From assembly GCF_007754155.1 (NCBI RefSeq), contig NZ_CP037423.1, positions 3,720,001-3,784,000 of the forward strand: a stretch of DNA of 64,000 nt. Direction: 5' to 3'. Numbering within the stretch: position 1 is the first letter of the stretch; each line of letters begins with the position of its first letter. Below, piece by piece: positions 37,218 to 46,108 of the stretch. The DNA is from Stieleria neptunia. Lineage in GTDB: Bacteria; Planctomycetota; Planctomycetia; Pirellulales; Pirellulaceae. The position numbers and the translations under genes are program-made. The notes under the pieces are model-generated. The model saw nothing but the letters and a program-made list of their open reading frames with translations. It was not told the DNA's origin and did no database searches.

Positions 37218-38566
37218 CGCCTCGCAGCCGACACGTCGCGGCGGCCCTGGTCGCCTGTCTGTTGTTTGGCGTCGGGGTGACGCTGACGGCGGTGCGAACC
37301 GTCAGCCGTTACCAAACGCCGGGATCGTCCAATCCCGCGACACAAGGGATGTGTGACTTTCACAACGGGCTGTACTTTCCCGCCACCGCGCTGTTGGCTG
37401 GCAAAAGTCCCTACGGCCAGCAGTACGCCGACGAGTACCCGGTGTCGCGTCAGATCCCGTTTTTCTCGCCCGTGATCCTGGTGCTGCACGCGCCGTTGAC
37501 GTTTTTGCCGCTGCCGGTCGCGGATGTCCTGTTTTTCGTGATCTCCGTGTTGCTGGTGATCGTGCTGGCGATGCTGTGCGCCAAGGCCGCCGGCGTGGGG
37601 CGTGCGAACGGGGCCGCCGGCGCAGGTGGGCGTTTGACGTGGGTCGCATCGATTGCTGCGGCGATTGTGTTTTCCCGCAGCGGACATATCTCGCTGTACA
37701 ACGGTTACTTCACCATCGAGTTGGCGTTGGCGACGATCGCCGCGATCCACTTTGCGAAAGACCGTCCGATGACGGCGGCCATCGCGCTGACGCTGGTATC
37801 GGCCAAGCCGACGTTCATTTTGCCGCTGGGGTTTTTGATGTTGGCCCGCGGAAACTACAAAGCGCTGGGGTTGGGGGCCGCGATCAGCGTGCTCGGCGCG
37901 GGGCTGCCGATGACCTACCTGGCCTATCACGAAGGCATTCGGGCGACCGGTTCGATCGACATGGCCGCCGGATTGGACAAGATCGTCGACGACATCGGCA
38001 CGGCGCAACAGGTCCACATGAAGACTCAGGATGAATCCCCCGTCGATTCATGGACGCGGCTGGATGCCTTGGCAACGGTTTGCAAATGGACCGGCAGCGA
38101 TCCCGGCCAGATGGTTCATCTGGCCGTGATGATGCTGATTCTGGCATGGCCGATGGTGATTCTGTTTTACCGATCGCGGCATGGATTGGACGACGGGGTT
38201 GCCGGCGGCACCGGTTGTCTGATGCTGGTCGCGACCCTGACCAGTCTGTACCACCAGTCCTATGACGCGATGGTTGTGGTCGCACCAACGGTCGGTCTGC
38301 TGCTGGCGAGCACCGAGTTTTGGAGGTCGGTTTCGCCTTCGACCCGCGGGGTGCTTGGAGCCCTGATGGTGTTCCCGGCGTTTAATTACCTTTCAACGCG
38401 CAGCTTTCTGACGCGTCTGGACTTGGGGGACATCGGATTTGGCGTGATCACCAGCCTGAGCGGAGTGGCGCTGATGATCGCCTGGGCGGTGATTTGCGTT
38501 CTGCTGACGCGTCGGATGATCGGACCACGCAACCGACCGTCCGCGAGCGGGCCGGTGATTGGGTGA
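37214..38566 (+). CDS. Polytopic membrane protein, GT87/DUF2029 glycosyltransferase family
   Basis: The 450-residue product is very hydrophobic with about ten predicted TM helices. The first is at about residues 8-28. A periplasmic loop follows with CDFHNGLYFPATALLAGKSP and YADEYPVS, the usual location of the acidic catalytic residue in GT-C fold glycosyltransferases such as the mycobacterial PimE-like GT87. The donor would be a polyprenyl-phosphate sugar. The GT2 protein encoded 348 bp downstream is of the type that makes such donors, so the two may work together. Coupling to trpC by a 4-bp overlap is odd. The TGA stop lies in the first bases of a 68-bp palindrome. Confidence 0.78.
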   Translation: MTPRSRHVAAALVACLLFGVGVTLTAVRTVSRYQTPGSSNPATQGMCDFHNGLYFPATALLAGKSPYGQQYADEYPVSRQIPFFSPVILVLHAPLTFLPLPVADVLFFVISVLLVIVLAMLCAKAAGVGRANGAAGAGGRLTWVASIAAAIVFSRSGHISLYNGYFTIELALATIAAIHFAKDRPMTAAIALTLVSAKPTFILPLGFLMLARGNYKALGLGAAISVLGAGLPMTYLAYHEGIRATGSIDMAAGLDKIVDDIGTAQQVHMKTQDESPVDSWTRLDALATVCKWTGSDPGQMVHLAVMMLILAWPMVILFYRSRHGLDDGVAGGTGCLMLVATLTSLYHQSYDAMVVVAPTVGLLLASTEFWRSVSPSTRGVLGALMVFPAFNYLSTRSFLTRLDLGDIGFGVITSLSGVALMIAWAVICVLLTRRMIGPRNRPSASGPVIG

Positions 38567-38630
38567 GCCGTGACGCGTCAGCGGCCGGGCATTCCAGCGC
38601 CCGCCCGAGGCCTTACGGCCAGCGGCTCAC
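38563..38630. repeat. 68-bp palindromic repeat, copy 2
   Basis: It begins GTGAGCCG, in which TGA is the stop codon of the GT87 gene (38564-38566), and ends CGGCTCAC. It matches 29932-29999 at 63 of 68 positions. Confidence 0.88.
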
Positions 38631-38914
38631 CGTTGACTCCGCAGATCTCAACTCAATCGACAGTTCGCTTGCACCCTGCCGCCACCCAACGAAACCCCGC
38701 TTGGCGTCGCACGGCGGGATCGCCCGCCCGATCACGCGTCTCCCCTGACGCGGTTGGGGCGGCCAGCCCGCGCGCGATACCGCACGAATAATCGGTACAG
38801 CCCCGTTCTTTTACGTGACCAAATCGTTTCCAGTCGCTTGTTGCCGTTCTGGCCCTGTCTAAACTGCATCTGACCGCATGAATCCGCACCAGGAACCTTC
38901 ACCGAAATTGCCCG
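38631..38914 (+). other. Gene-free leader upstream of the GT2 gene
   Basis: I see no gene or clear repeat here. Short open frames are arginine/proline-rich shadows. A promoter for the GT2/oxidoreductase pair should lie here, but no confident -35/-10 pair was identified. Confidence 0.4.
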
Positions 38915-39757
38915 ATGGATGATCTCTTCCCCGCCGAGTTGAATCCCCAGATTTCCGTATCAGCCAGTTCGGCGGATGCTCAGGCTGTTGACACGCGTGC
39001 CCATCGATTTCGACCGGCAAAAATCTTTCTGGCGCTCCCGGCGTATAACGAACAGCAAGCGTTGCCGGAGCTGTTGGAACGCATCGGCGAGTCGTTTGCC
39101 GACACCGGGCTGCCCTACGAAGTCATCGTCGTCGACGACGGCAGCACCGATGACACCGCACAAATCGTTTCACAGCTGTCGTTTCAAATGCCGTTGCATC
39201 TGGTCCAGCATCAGCAGAACCAGGGCTTGGGAACGACGATTCGCGACGCGCTTCGCGAGGCCGTGGATCGCGCCGGCGAGCGTGACATCATCGTCACGAT
39301 GGACGCCGACAACACCCACCCGCCGGGCTTGATCGATCGCATGGTGCGGATGATCCACGAAGGCTGTGATGTCGTGATCGCCTCGCGATTTGAATCGGGC
39401 GGATGTGCCGTCGGCGTCCCGATCGAGCGGCATTTCTTGTCCATCGGCGCGCGGTTGCTGTTCACCGTTCTGTTTCCCACCCGTGGCGTCCGCGATTACA
39501 CCTCCGGGTTTCGCGCCTATCGCGCTTCGGTGATCCGTCAGGGCTTTGCCGATCACGGCGAGGCGTTCGTCGCTGAAAAAGGATTTTCTTGCATGGCGGA
39601 CATCTTGTTGAAACTTCGCAAGCAAGGCGTCTTGTTCGGCGAGGCCCCGTTGCGTCTGCGTTATGACCGCAAGGGCGGCGCGAGCAAGATGCAGGTTTTT
39701 AAAACCATTGGGTTGACGTTAAAGCTGCTCACCCGCCACCGTTTGCGAGGTCGGTAG
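38915..39757 (+). CDS. GT2-family glycosyltransferase (polyprenyl-phosphate sugar synthase-like)
   Basis: The 280-residue product has a GT-A fold with IFLALPAYNEQQALPELLER, VIVVDDGSTDDT (nucleotide-binding DDGS), the DxD-type MDADNTHPP and YTSGFRAYR. This pattern is that of dolichyl/undecaprenyl-phosphate mannose or glucose synthases. There is no C-terminal TM helix. It would move a sugar from a nucleotide donor to a polyprenyl phosphate at the inner face of the membrane. It is followed after only 2 bp by an FAD oxidoreductase, so the two are translationally linked. Confidence 0.88.
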   Translation: MDDLFPAELNPQISVSASSADAQAVDTRAHRFRPAKIFLALPAYNEQQALPELLERIGESFADTGLPYEVIVVDDGSTDDTAQIVSQLSFQMPLHLVQHQQNQGLGTTIRDALREAVDRAGERDIIVTMDADNTHPPGLIDRMVRMIHEGCDVVIASRFESGGCAVGVPIERHFLSIGARLLFTVLFPTRGVRDYTSGFRAYRASVIRQGFADHGEAFVAEKGFSCMADILLKLRKQGVLFGEAPLRLRYDRKGGASKMQVFKTIGLTLKLLTRHRLRGR

Positions 39758-39759
39758 TC

Positions 39760-41154
39760 GTGGCTGACAAGGACGAACACGCGTCGCCCAAGAAGCGTTG
39801 GTTGGTGATCGGCGGCGGCGTGATGGGGCTGAAGATCGCTGACGATTTGGCCGGCAAGGGGCAAGACGTGACGATCGCCGAAGCCGCGCCCCGCTTCGGC
39901 GGGCTGACCAGCGCTTGGCAACTCGGCGACGTCTCCTGGGATCGTTTCTATCACGTCACGTTGCTCAGTGATTCGGTGCTGCGGAAACAATTGCAGTCGC
40001 TGGGATTGGAGCGCGAGCTTCGGTGGGTTGAAACCAAGACGGGGTTCTTCGCCGGCGGCAAATTGATGTCGATGAGCAACACGCTGGAATTCCTGCGTTT
40101 TCCACCGCTGTCGCTGTTCCAAAGGGTTCGCTTGGGCGGCACGATCTTCCTGGCGTCCAAGATTCGCGATTTCCGCAAGATGGAACAACAGTCCGTCGAA
40201 TCCTGGTTGCGACGTTGGTCGGGTAACGGGGCGTTTGACAAAGTTTGGTTGCCGCTGCTCAAAGCGAAACTCGGTGACGCCTATCGCCAGACCTCCGCCG
40301 CATTCATTTGGGCGCATACCCAGCGGATGTACAAGGCGCGTCGAAGCGGGGCGAAAAAGGAGATGTTCGGTTACGTCCCCGGCGGCTACGCGCGGATCCT
40401 GGACGTCTGGACCAACCGTCTGGCCGAGCGTGGCGTTCGGCTGTTGAGCGGTCACGGCGTCAACAGTGTTCGCAAGACCGACGATGCGGGTTCGGGCCGA
40501 TTGGAAGTCGACTTCGGCGCGGGACGCGTGGAAACGTTTGACAATGTCGTTTCCACGATCGCATCGCCGTTGATCGCCGATCAATGTGAACAGTTGCGTG
40601 ATGAAGAAAAATCGAAACTGCGGGCGATCAAGTACTTGGGCGTCGTCTGCGCGTCGATGCTGCTGAAGAAACCGATCAGCCCGTATTACGTCACCAACAT
40701 CACCGACACCTGGGTTCCGTTGACGGGGATCATCGAGATGTCGACGATCGTCGATTCGCAGTCCCAGTTGGGCGGGCACCATTTGGTTTATTTGCCCAAG
40801 TACATGACCGACGATCATCCCGACTTAGCCGAGCCGGACGAAGACTACAAACAACGCTGTCTGGAAACGCTGGAGCGGATGTACGATCATTTCTCGCGCG
40901 ACGATGTGTTGGAATTCAAGGTCGCGCGGGCGAAGTACGTCGCGGCGTTATCGACGATCGACTACAGCACGCGATTGCCGCCGGTCGTCACCAGCGTGCC
41001 GGGGTTTTACGCGTTGAACTCGGCACACATTCTGGAAGGCAATCTGAACGTCAACGAAACGCTGGCACTGGGCGAACAAAAGCTCCGAGAGGAGGTCTGG
41101 CCGGACTTCCTGGCCCGCGAACAGGTACCCACCCGCCCGATGATGGTCGGTTAA
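39760..41154 (+). CDS. FAD-dependent amine-oxidase/protoporphyrinogen-oxidase-type oxidoreductase
   Basis: The 464-residue product starts at GTG 39760, two bases after the GT2 stop. It has an N-terminal Rossmann motif WLVIGGGVMGLKIADDLAG followed by the family's acidic residue region and FGGLTSAW, all binding FAD, and ends with a C-terminal FYALNSAHILEGNLNVNETL segment that closes the FAD site. Substrates of such enzymes range from amines to carotenoids and UDP-sugars. The tight pairing with a GT2 suggests sugar or lipid-linked glycan modification, but this is inference. No signal peptide or TM helix is seen. Confidence 0.85.
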   Translation: MADKDEHASPKKRWLVIGGGVMGLKIADDLAGKGQDVTIAEAAPRFGGLTSAWQLGDVSWDRFYHVTLLSDSVLRKQLQSLGLERELRWVETKTGFFAGGKLMSMSNTLEFLRFPPLSLFQRVRLGGTIFLASKIRDFRKMEQQSVESWLRRWSGNGAFDKVWLPLLKAKLGDAYRQTSAAFIWAHTQRMYKARRSGAKKEMFGYVPGGYARILDVWTNRLAERGVRLLSGHGVNSVRKTDDAGSGRLEVDFGAGRVETFDNVVSTIASPLIADQCEQLRDEEKSKLRAIKYLGVVCASMLLKKPISPYYVTNITDTWVPLTGIIEMSTIVDSQSQLGGHHLVYLPKYMTDDHPDLAEPDEDYKQRCLETLERMYDHFSRDDVLEFKVARAKYVAALSTIDYSTRLPPVVTSVPGFYALNSAHILEGNLNVNETLALGEQKLREEVWPDFLAREQVPTRPMMVG

Positions 41155-41661
41155 CGCAACCAGTCCCTGCCGGGCGATTCACACGATTCCCAAGAACCTT
41201 TCGTCTGGGCATTGGTGTTTACATCAGTGGCAAGATTTAAAGTCACCCTCCTGGCAGGAGGGTCGAGCGCAGCGAGGGGAGGTCGATCGGTCAATCGCGA
41301 CGTTCCTTTCAATTTTGAGAGGCACGCCCCAAGCAGCAACCCAAACCCTCTCCTCGCTGCGCTCGACTCTCCCAGGGGGAGAGTGACGAAAACCGTTTAC
41401 TATCAACGACTCAAAAACTGCACGACTAATTTTGGGTAGGGTGATTGAAGTTTTGTAGACACCAATGCCCCGTGGGAGCGTCGAGTTCATCGAGAGAGGG
41501 GTGGAGTCGTGTCGGCGGCGTATCGGAAAAACCCACCCGGTCCGTTACGCCCGGGACGGTTCCTGGTATGATTTCTCCCTCAAAGGGCTTCGCACTGAAG
41601 CCCGTTTCCGTTTTTTCCCTCGTGATGAACGGCGATTGCTTCCACTCAAAGGACACTCCAA
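41155..41661. other. 507-bp spacer upstream of the FKBP gene
   Basis: The MITE-like element fills 41242-41387, with its constant flank at 41414-41426. The remaining 41427-41661 has no gene that I can support. The FKBP ribosome site AAAGGA lies at 41649-41654. The promoter must be in this part, but I cannot define it. Confidence 0.45.
41242..41387. repeat. MITE-like element, long copy 1 (146 bp)
   Basis: It runs from GTCACCCTCCTGGCAGGAGG to the end GGGGGAGAGTGAC. The ends are imperfect inverted repeats (CTCCTGGCAGGAGGGTCGAG against CTCGACTCTCCCAGGGGGAG). A 145-bp copy in the opposite orientation is at 59883-60027. Shared interior parts include GCCCCAAGCA and AAACCCTCTCCTCGCT. No coding capacity. 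Confidence 0.85.
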
Positions 41662-42387
41662 ATGTATCGTTGCTTGCTGGTGATCACCGCCGTCTCAATG
41701 ATGACGCTGATGACCGACGCACAAGACCAAACCGCCGCTGACGCCTCGAAAGGGGATTTCGCCAAGAAGGATCCGATCGGCTACTTCCTCGGACTTTCAA
41801 TGGGCCAGCAGATGCGGCAACAAGGTTTGAAATCCGAAGACTTTGACCCCCAGGCGTTCGCTGTCGGAGTGACCGATGCCCTGGCACAAAACGAACTTCA
41901 ACTCTCCGAAAAAGAGCTGATGGGCGTTCAGCAGCAGCTGCAAACGATGCTGAACAAACGCCACCAGGAAATGGCCGCGGCGATTCAGGTCAAAGCCGAA
42001 GCCAACAAAGCCAAGGGGGCCGAATGGCTGCAGGCCAACCTGAAAAAGGAGGGCATCAAGGAGTTTGCCGGCGGCATGCAGTACAAGGTGCTTGAATCGG
42101 GTGACGGCGGAAGCCCCAGCCCGAGCGACACCGTCCGCGTGCATTACACCGGGACGTTGATCGACGGCGAAGTGTTTGACAGCAGCGTCAAACGCGGCGA
42201 ACCGGCCGAATTTGTGGTCGGCGGCGTCATCAAGGGCTGGCAAATGGCCCTGCAAAAGATGAAGGTTGGCGACAAATGGATGCTCTACATCCCGCCAGAA
42301 TTGGCCTACGGCGATCGTGGCAGCCCAGGCGCGATCGGACCCAACGAAGTGTTGGTGTTCGAAGTCGAATTGTTGGAGATTTTGTAG
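41662..42387 (+). CDS. Exported FKBP-type peptidyl-prolyl cis-trans isomerase (Mip/FkpA-like)
   Basis: The 241-residue product has a signal peptide (about residues 1-20, ending MTDAQ) and an N-terminal helical dimerisation domain (FLGLSMGQQMRQQG, LSEKELMGVQQQLQ). A linker of charged helix leads to a C-terminal FKBP domain (about 130-241: VRVHYTGTLIDGEVFDSS, VIKGWQMALQKMKVGDKW, YGDRGSPGAIGPNEVLVFEVEL). It should fold envelope proteins in the periplasm. AAAGGA eight bases before the ATG supports the start. It is monocistronic and convergent with the PSP1 gene. Confidence 0.94.
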   Translation: MYRCLLVITAVSMMTLMTDAQDQTAADASKGDFAKKDPIGYFLGLSMGQQMRQQGLKSEDFDPQAFAVGVTDALAQNELQLSEKELMGVQQQLQTMLNKRHQEMAAAIQVKAEANKAKGAEWLQANLKKEGIKEFAGGMQYKVLESGDGGSPSPSDTVRVHYTGTLIDGEVFDSSVKRGEPAEFVVGGVIKGWQMALQKMKVGDKWMLYIPPELAYGDRGSPGAIGPNEVLVFEVELLEIL

Positions 42388-42390
42388 GGG

Positions 42391-42564
42391 GGGAAGCGTT
42401 CGCTTCCCGGGGGACGGACTGGAAAGTCCGTCCTACCCCAGCAATCGAGGGACGGACTGGAAAGTCCGTCCTACCCCAGTATACGTAGGACGGACTTTCC
42501 AGTCCGTCCTCCCGCGGCACAACGTGCCGTCCAATCCCGTAGGCCAGACTTTCCAGTCCGCCCC
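42391..42564. repeat. Cluster of short hairpins at the FKBP/PSP1 convergent junction
   Basis: GGGAAGCG/CGCTTCCC (42391-42408) is followed by three copies of a 22-bp palindrome with 9-bp arms GGACGGACT/AGTCCGTCC: 42412-42433 and 42450-42471 with loop GGAA, and 42488-42509 with loop TTCC. A degraded fourth copy is at 42541-42564. Copies one and two share the tail TACCCCAG. The 174-bp array starts 3 bp after the FKBP stop and ends 16 bp before the PSP1 stop. Confidence 0.92.
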
Positions 42565-42580
42565 GACGGCGTTCACGCAG

Positions 42581-43117
42581 TCAAACGCCGCAGCCGCTGC
42601 AGCCCGCGCAGCCTCCACCGCTGCTTCCACAACCGGCCGTGGTCCCGCATTCGGGGCCGCAGCCGTCGGTCAGCAACTCGGACAAGTGGTTGGTGCGCAC
42701 GACCGACTCGTATTCCTCGGCGATCTCGTCGGCGATCCGTTGGGCGTCGGCATCCACGTCGCCGAGAAAATGCATCCTGAGCGTGCCCCCGTCGAGCAAC
42801 TGGTCGACGTCCAGCAGCATCGCCCCGCTGTCGGACCGACCCAGACGCACCCGACAGGCCTCGATGGCTTGGGTCTTGTAGCGTTCCAGCCGGGCCACGA
42901 GCAGCTCATCGGAATCCGTCGTCGGCCGCACGATTCGGTAGCCGGGCGGATCCACCACGCACGACTCGTTGTCGCTGCGTCGCTGGGAAATCACCTCGGC
43001 GACCTCGATTCCACGCGGCGACCGGACCACGACGCGGCGTCCACGCCGGACCGGAGCCAACGCCGAAGCGAGCCGAATTTCGCCTAAAACACCGATCCGA
43101 ACGAAGTAGTGGATCAA
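42581..43117 (-). CDS. PSP1-domain protein with Cys/Gly-rich tail
   Basis: A TTG at 43117 with TAGGGA upstream gives 178 residues beginning IHYFVRIGVLGEI. The longer frame would run antisense into bioB. The body matches PSP1 (YaaT-like) proteins: VRRGRRVVVRSPRGIEVAEV at the N-terminus and LDVDQLLDGGTLRMHFLGD. In Bacillus, YaaT forms part of a complex that affects RNase Y and phosphorelay. The last 28 residues hold nine cysteines in a Gly-rich run (CGPECGTTAGCG then GGGCAGCSGCGV), which could bind a metal or an Fe-S cluster. It is divergent from bioB with 121 bp between starts. Confidence 0.82.
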   Translation of the reverse strand: MIHYFVRIGVLGEIRLASALAPVRRGRRVVVRSPRGIEVAEVISQRRSDNESCVVDPPGYRIVRPTTDSDELLVARLERYKTQAIEACRVRLGRSDSGAMLLDVDQLLDGGTLRMHFLGDVDADAQRIADEIAEEYESVVRTNHLSELLTDGCGPECGTTAGCGSSGGGCAGCSGCGV

Positions 43118-43238
43118 AGCGATCCCTAGGGATGGAGTGTGATTCAATCGTCCCGGCTTGCCGACGAGCCGGATCCATAAGATTATAGTGACCGATTCGA
43201 CGTTACTTGGCAAACCGCTCCCGATTGACAGAACCGCT

Positions 43239-44273
43239 ATGGCGACCGACCTGACCGCTCCCGGCACGAGTGCCCCTTCGACATCCTCGCCCGCTGCGTT
43301 CGACGCTTGGGCGGATCGCATTCTCGACGGCGGCGAACTCTCGCGCGACGAAGCCCGACAGATTCTCGAATCCTCCGACGATGACCTGCTGCGGTTGCTC
43401 TCGGCGGGTTTCCGGTTGCGCCAGAAATACTTCGGCAAAACCGTCCAGCTGTACTTCTTGATGAACGCCAAGAGCGGTCTGTGCCCCGAGGACTGTCACT
43501 ACTGTAGCCAGTCAAAGATTTCCGAGGCCCCGGTTCCCAAGTACAACATCCTGAAACGCGACGCGCTGATGGATGCGGCCAAACTTGCCGCCGAACGTGG
43601 GGCGAAAACCTATTGCCTGGTGATTTCCGCCCGCGGGCCCAACGAACGCGAGCTGAAAGCCGTCGAAGAGATCGTCCCCGAAATCAAGAAACAGTACGGT
43701 TTGGATATCTGTGCCTGCCTGGGATTGCTGTCCAAGGAACAAGCGGACCGATTGAAAGCCTGTGGCGTCGACCGGGTGAACCACAATCTGAACACCGGTG
43801 AAGAGTACTACGCCGAGATCTGTACGACTCACACCTACGCCGACCGCGTCGAAACCCTTCGCAACGTTCGCGATGCCGGTATGGAAATGTGCAGCGGTGG
43901 CATCATCGGCATGGGCGAAACCTATGACGACATCATTTCGATGGCGTTTGACCTGAAGGAGTTGGGGGTCCAATCGATCCCGTTGAACTTCTTGAATTCG
44001 ATCGACGGAACGCCATTGGAAGGCAAGAAGGACCTCAGTCCGCAGGACTGCTTGCGAGCCCTGGCCATGTTCCGCTTCGTCAACCCGAGCCGCGAGCTGC
44101 GGATTTCCGGCGGACGCGAAATCCACCTCCGCACGTTGCAACCGCTCGGGCTCTACGTCGCCAACAGTGTCTTCGTCGGCGACTACCTGACCACCCAAGG
44201 CCAGGCGCCGGACGAAGATTACCAAATGATCAAGGACCTCGGGTTCGAAGTCACCACCTCGGTCGGCGAATAG
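43239..44273 (+). CDS. bioB: Biotin synthase
   Basis: From the ATG at 43239 the product is 344 residues; an earlier TTG frame (43158) adds only an unconserved leader. The radical SAM motif is CPEDCHYC. The additional ligands of the auxiliary [2Fe-2S] cluster are seen in YCLVISARGP, ICACLGLL and RISGGRE. NLNTGEEYYAEICTTHTYADR is also typical. BioB inserts sulfur into dethiobiotin. No bio cluster surrounds it; the consumer accB lies about 11 kb away on the other strand. It converges with the esterase gene. Confidence 0.96.
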   Translation: MATDLTAPGTSAPSTSSPAAFDAWADRILDGGELSRDEARQILESSDDDLLRLLSAGFRLRQKYFGKTVQLYFLMNAKSGLCPEDCHYCSQSKISEAPVPKYNILKRDALMDAAKLAAERGAKTYCLVISARGPNERELKAVEEIVPEIKKQYGLDICACLGLLSKEQADRLKACGVDRVNHNLNTGEEYYAEICTTHTYADRVETLRNVRDAGMEMCSGGIIGMGETYDDIISMAFDLKELGVQSIPLNFLNSIDGTPLEGKKDLSPQDCLRALAMFRFVNPSRELRISGGREIHLRTLQPLGLYVANSVFVGDYLTTQGQAPDEDYQMIKDLGFEVTTSVGE

Positions 44274-44290
44274 ACGCTGTCTCGTGATAG

Positions 44291-44312
44291 CGGCAGGGCG
44301 CGAGCCCTACCG
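44291..44312. repeat. GGGC-GCGA-GCCC hairpin
   Basis: CGGCAGGGC and GCCCTACCG pair with one G-U type mismatch around a GCGA loop, 17 bp after the bioB stop. It belongs to the same family as 36246-36267. It is followed by GATAAAAATGC, so a terminator role is possible. Confidence 0.65.
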
Positions 44313-44385
44313 ATAAAAATGCTTCATAGCGTTACCGTTGGGGCACAGCGAAACACTCCGCACGTAGCCCGCGCCAACCGGCGGA

Positions 44386-45915
44386 TCACCGTTTCACGTC
44401 GGCCGTGATGCCTTTCCAGTCGTCGGTTCGGAAGGGCGCCATCGGCAATCCTTCTTTGCTTTGCACGTTGCAGACCGGGTTGTCGGCCCAGGCGTAGCGG
44501 ACCGCGACGGGGTCGGTGACGGCATCGCTGCGGACTTCGATCGTTGTCTTGCCGGTGATCTTGGCGTCGGCATCGACGAACTGCTTGTCCGCACCGGCGA
44601 TCGTGAACCCGAGTGGCGTGGGGACGTCGAACGTGTCCAATCCGCCACCGACGTGATCAAATTCCAAAACAATCTTGCCATCCTTGACGGACATCGATTT
44701 GTATGTGGGACTGCGGTAGGGGATGTCGTAGCCATAGTCTTTGGCCAACGCCCAGCGCGCCAATCGCTTGCCGACGTCTTGCTTGTTCTTGGGGTGGATG
44801 TCCGAAGACTCGCCCAAGTTCAAAATCACCGCCTCACCGGTGTTGGGCAACGTGGACATCGTCATCGTTTGGGCTTCGCGGAGTTCGGCCCAGGTACTCT
44901 CGCCCGGCTCGGAAGGCTCGTTCTTGTAATCGGCCAACTGCACCCAGTAGAACGGGAACTCGTCTTGCCCCCATTCCTCACGCCAGTTTTGAATCATGAT
45001 CGGGAACAGATCTCGGTACTGATAGGCCCGTCCCGCGTTGCTCTCGCCCTGGTACCAGACGGCTCCACGGATGGTGTAACCGATGATCGGGTAGAGCACG
45101 CCGTTGTAGAGGTTGGCCGGCCGATGCTGACCGATCAGATGGTTGCGCGGCGCGGACGGCCTGCGGCCCTTGCCGGATTCCTTCCACGCGGCCAACCGTT
45201 TGTTGTACTTGGCCAATTCCTGCTCGTAATCGTAGGTCGATTCGGTCTCGCGCCAACGCTCGAGCAGCTCGTCGAACTTGCCCGACGACTGGAGCACGTC
45301 GCGGTTCACCCAGGCTTCGGCCGCCGAGCCGCCCCAACTGTTGTCGATCAAACCGATTGGGACATCGAGGGTCTGGTGAAGCTGGCGACCGAAGAAGTAG
45401 CCGACCGCGGAGAATTGTTTGACCGTCTCCGGCGTGCAGCTTGCCCATTGACCGTCAAAGCTCGGTTGGGGTTTCTGTGTCCCGACGCGGGGCACGCTGA
45501 TCAGACGCAGGTTGGGATAATTGGCCGACAACGATTCCAGGTCCGCGTCGTTGGCCTGTTCGACGGCCCATTGCATGTTGGATTGACCGCTGCACACCCA
45601 GACTTCGCCGATCAAAACGTCGTCGTACGTCAGCGTCTCGCCGTTGCTGGAGATTTTCATCGTGTGCGGTCCGCCGGCTTCCAACGCCGGCAGTTTCGCA
45701 TCGAAACGGCCGTCGGCATCACTTTTGACCGTCACCGCATTTCCGGCCAGGGAGACTTCGACGCCACGATCCGGCGCGGTCCAGCCCCAAACGTGAATCG
45801 GTTTCTCACGCTGCAGGACCATCGAATCGCCAAACACGGCGCTGGTCCGAATTTCGGCCAGACAGACCGGCGATGCCACGACCAGCATCAAACATGCAAA
45901 CAACAACTTTCTCAT
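44386..45915 (-). CDS. Exported sialate O-acetylesterase-like SGNH hydrolase
   Basis: The ATG at 45915 has GGAG seven bases upstream and gives 509 residues. The signal peptide is [19 protein letters not shown] beta-sandwich domain follows (about 25-105), then the SGNH catalytic domain with [14 protein letters not shown] (nucleophile Ser in GQSNM), [15 protein letters not shown], and [13 protein letters not shown]. The family removes acetyl groups from sialic acid or xylan. Planctomycetes encode many versions for algal polysaccharide use, so the exact substrate is open. It is monocistronic, followed on the same strand by nothing until the convergent bioB, and preceded by the tetraheme lipoprotein gene with a 193-bp gap. 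Confidence 0.88.
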   Translation of the reverse strand: MRKLLFACLMLVVASPVCLAEIRTSAVFGDSMVLQREKPIHVWGWTAPDRGVEVSLAGNAVTVKSDADGRFDAKLPALEAGGPHTMKISSNGETLTYDDVLIGEVWVCSGQSNMQWAVEQANDADLESLSANYPNLRLISVPRVGTQKPQPSFDGQWASCTPETVKQFSAVGYFFGRQLHQTLDVPIGLIDNSWGGSAAEAWVNRDVLQSSGKFDELLERWRETESTYDYEQELAKYNKRLAAWKESGKGRRPSAPRNHLIGQHRPANLYNGVLYPIIGYTIRGAVWYQGESNAGRAYQYRDLFPIMIQNWREEWGQDEFPFYWVQLADYKNEPSEPGESTWAELREAQTMTMSTLPNTGEAVILNLGESSDIHPKNKQDVGKRLARWALAKDYGYDIPYRSPTYKSMSVKDGKIVLEFDHVGGGLDTFDVPTPLGFTIAGADKQFVDADAKITGKTTIEVRSDAVTDPVAVRYAWADNPVCNVQSKEGLPMAPFRTDDWKGITADVKR

Positions 45916-46108
45916 CAAGGGGCTCCGAAAATCAAAGGCGGGAAGTTGGGGAAGGAATCGTTTGGTCCTTCAAAACTTGCCCGGCATGATAGCCAAAGAC
46001 GGCGCGCCGCGTGTGATGCGAATGAATGAGATGTCGACGAGCGTCGGGGGAGGCCTTGTGTTCCTAGGCGGGGCTTACGCCCTGCCGGCTTCGCTCCGGA
46101 CGAAACGC

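Noticed and set aside
44461..46029. 522-codon plus-strand open frame opposite the esterase gene
   Set aside because: Esterase has signal peptide and GQSNM motif; the antisense product shows no fold-like pattern.
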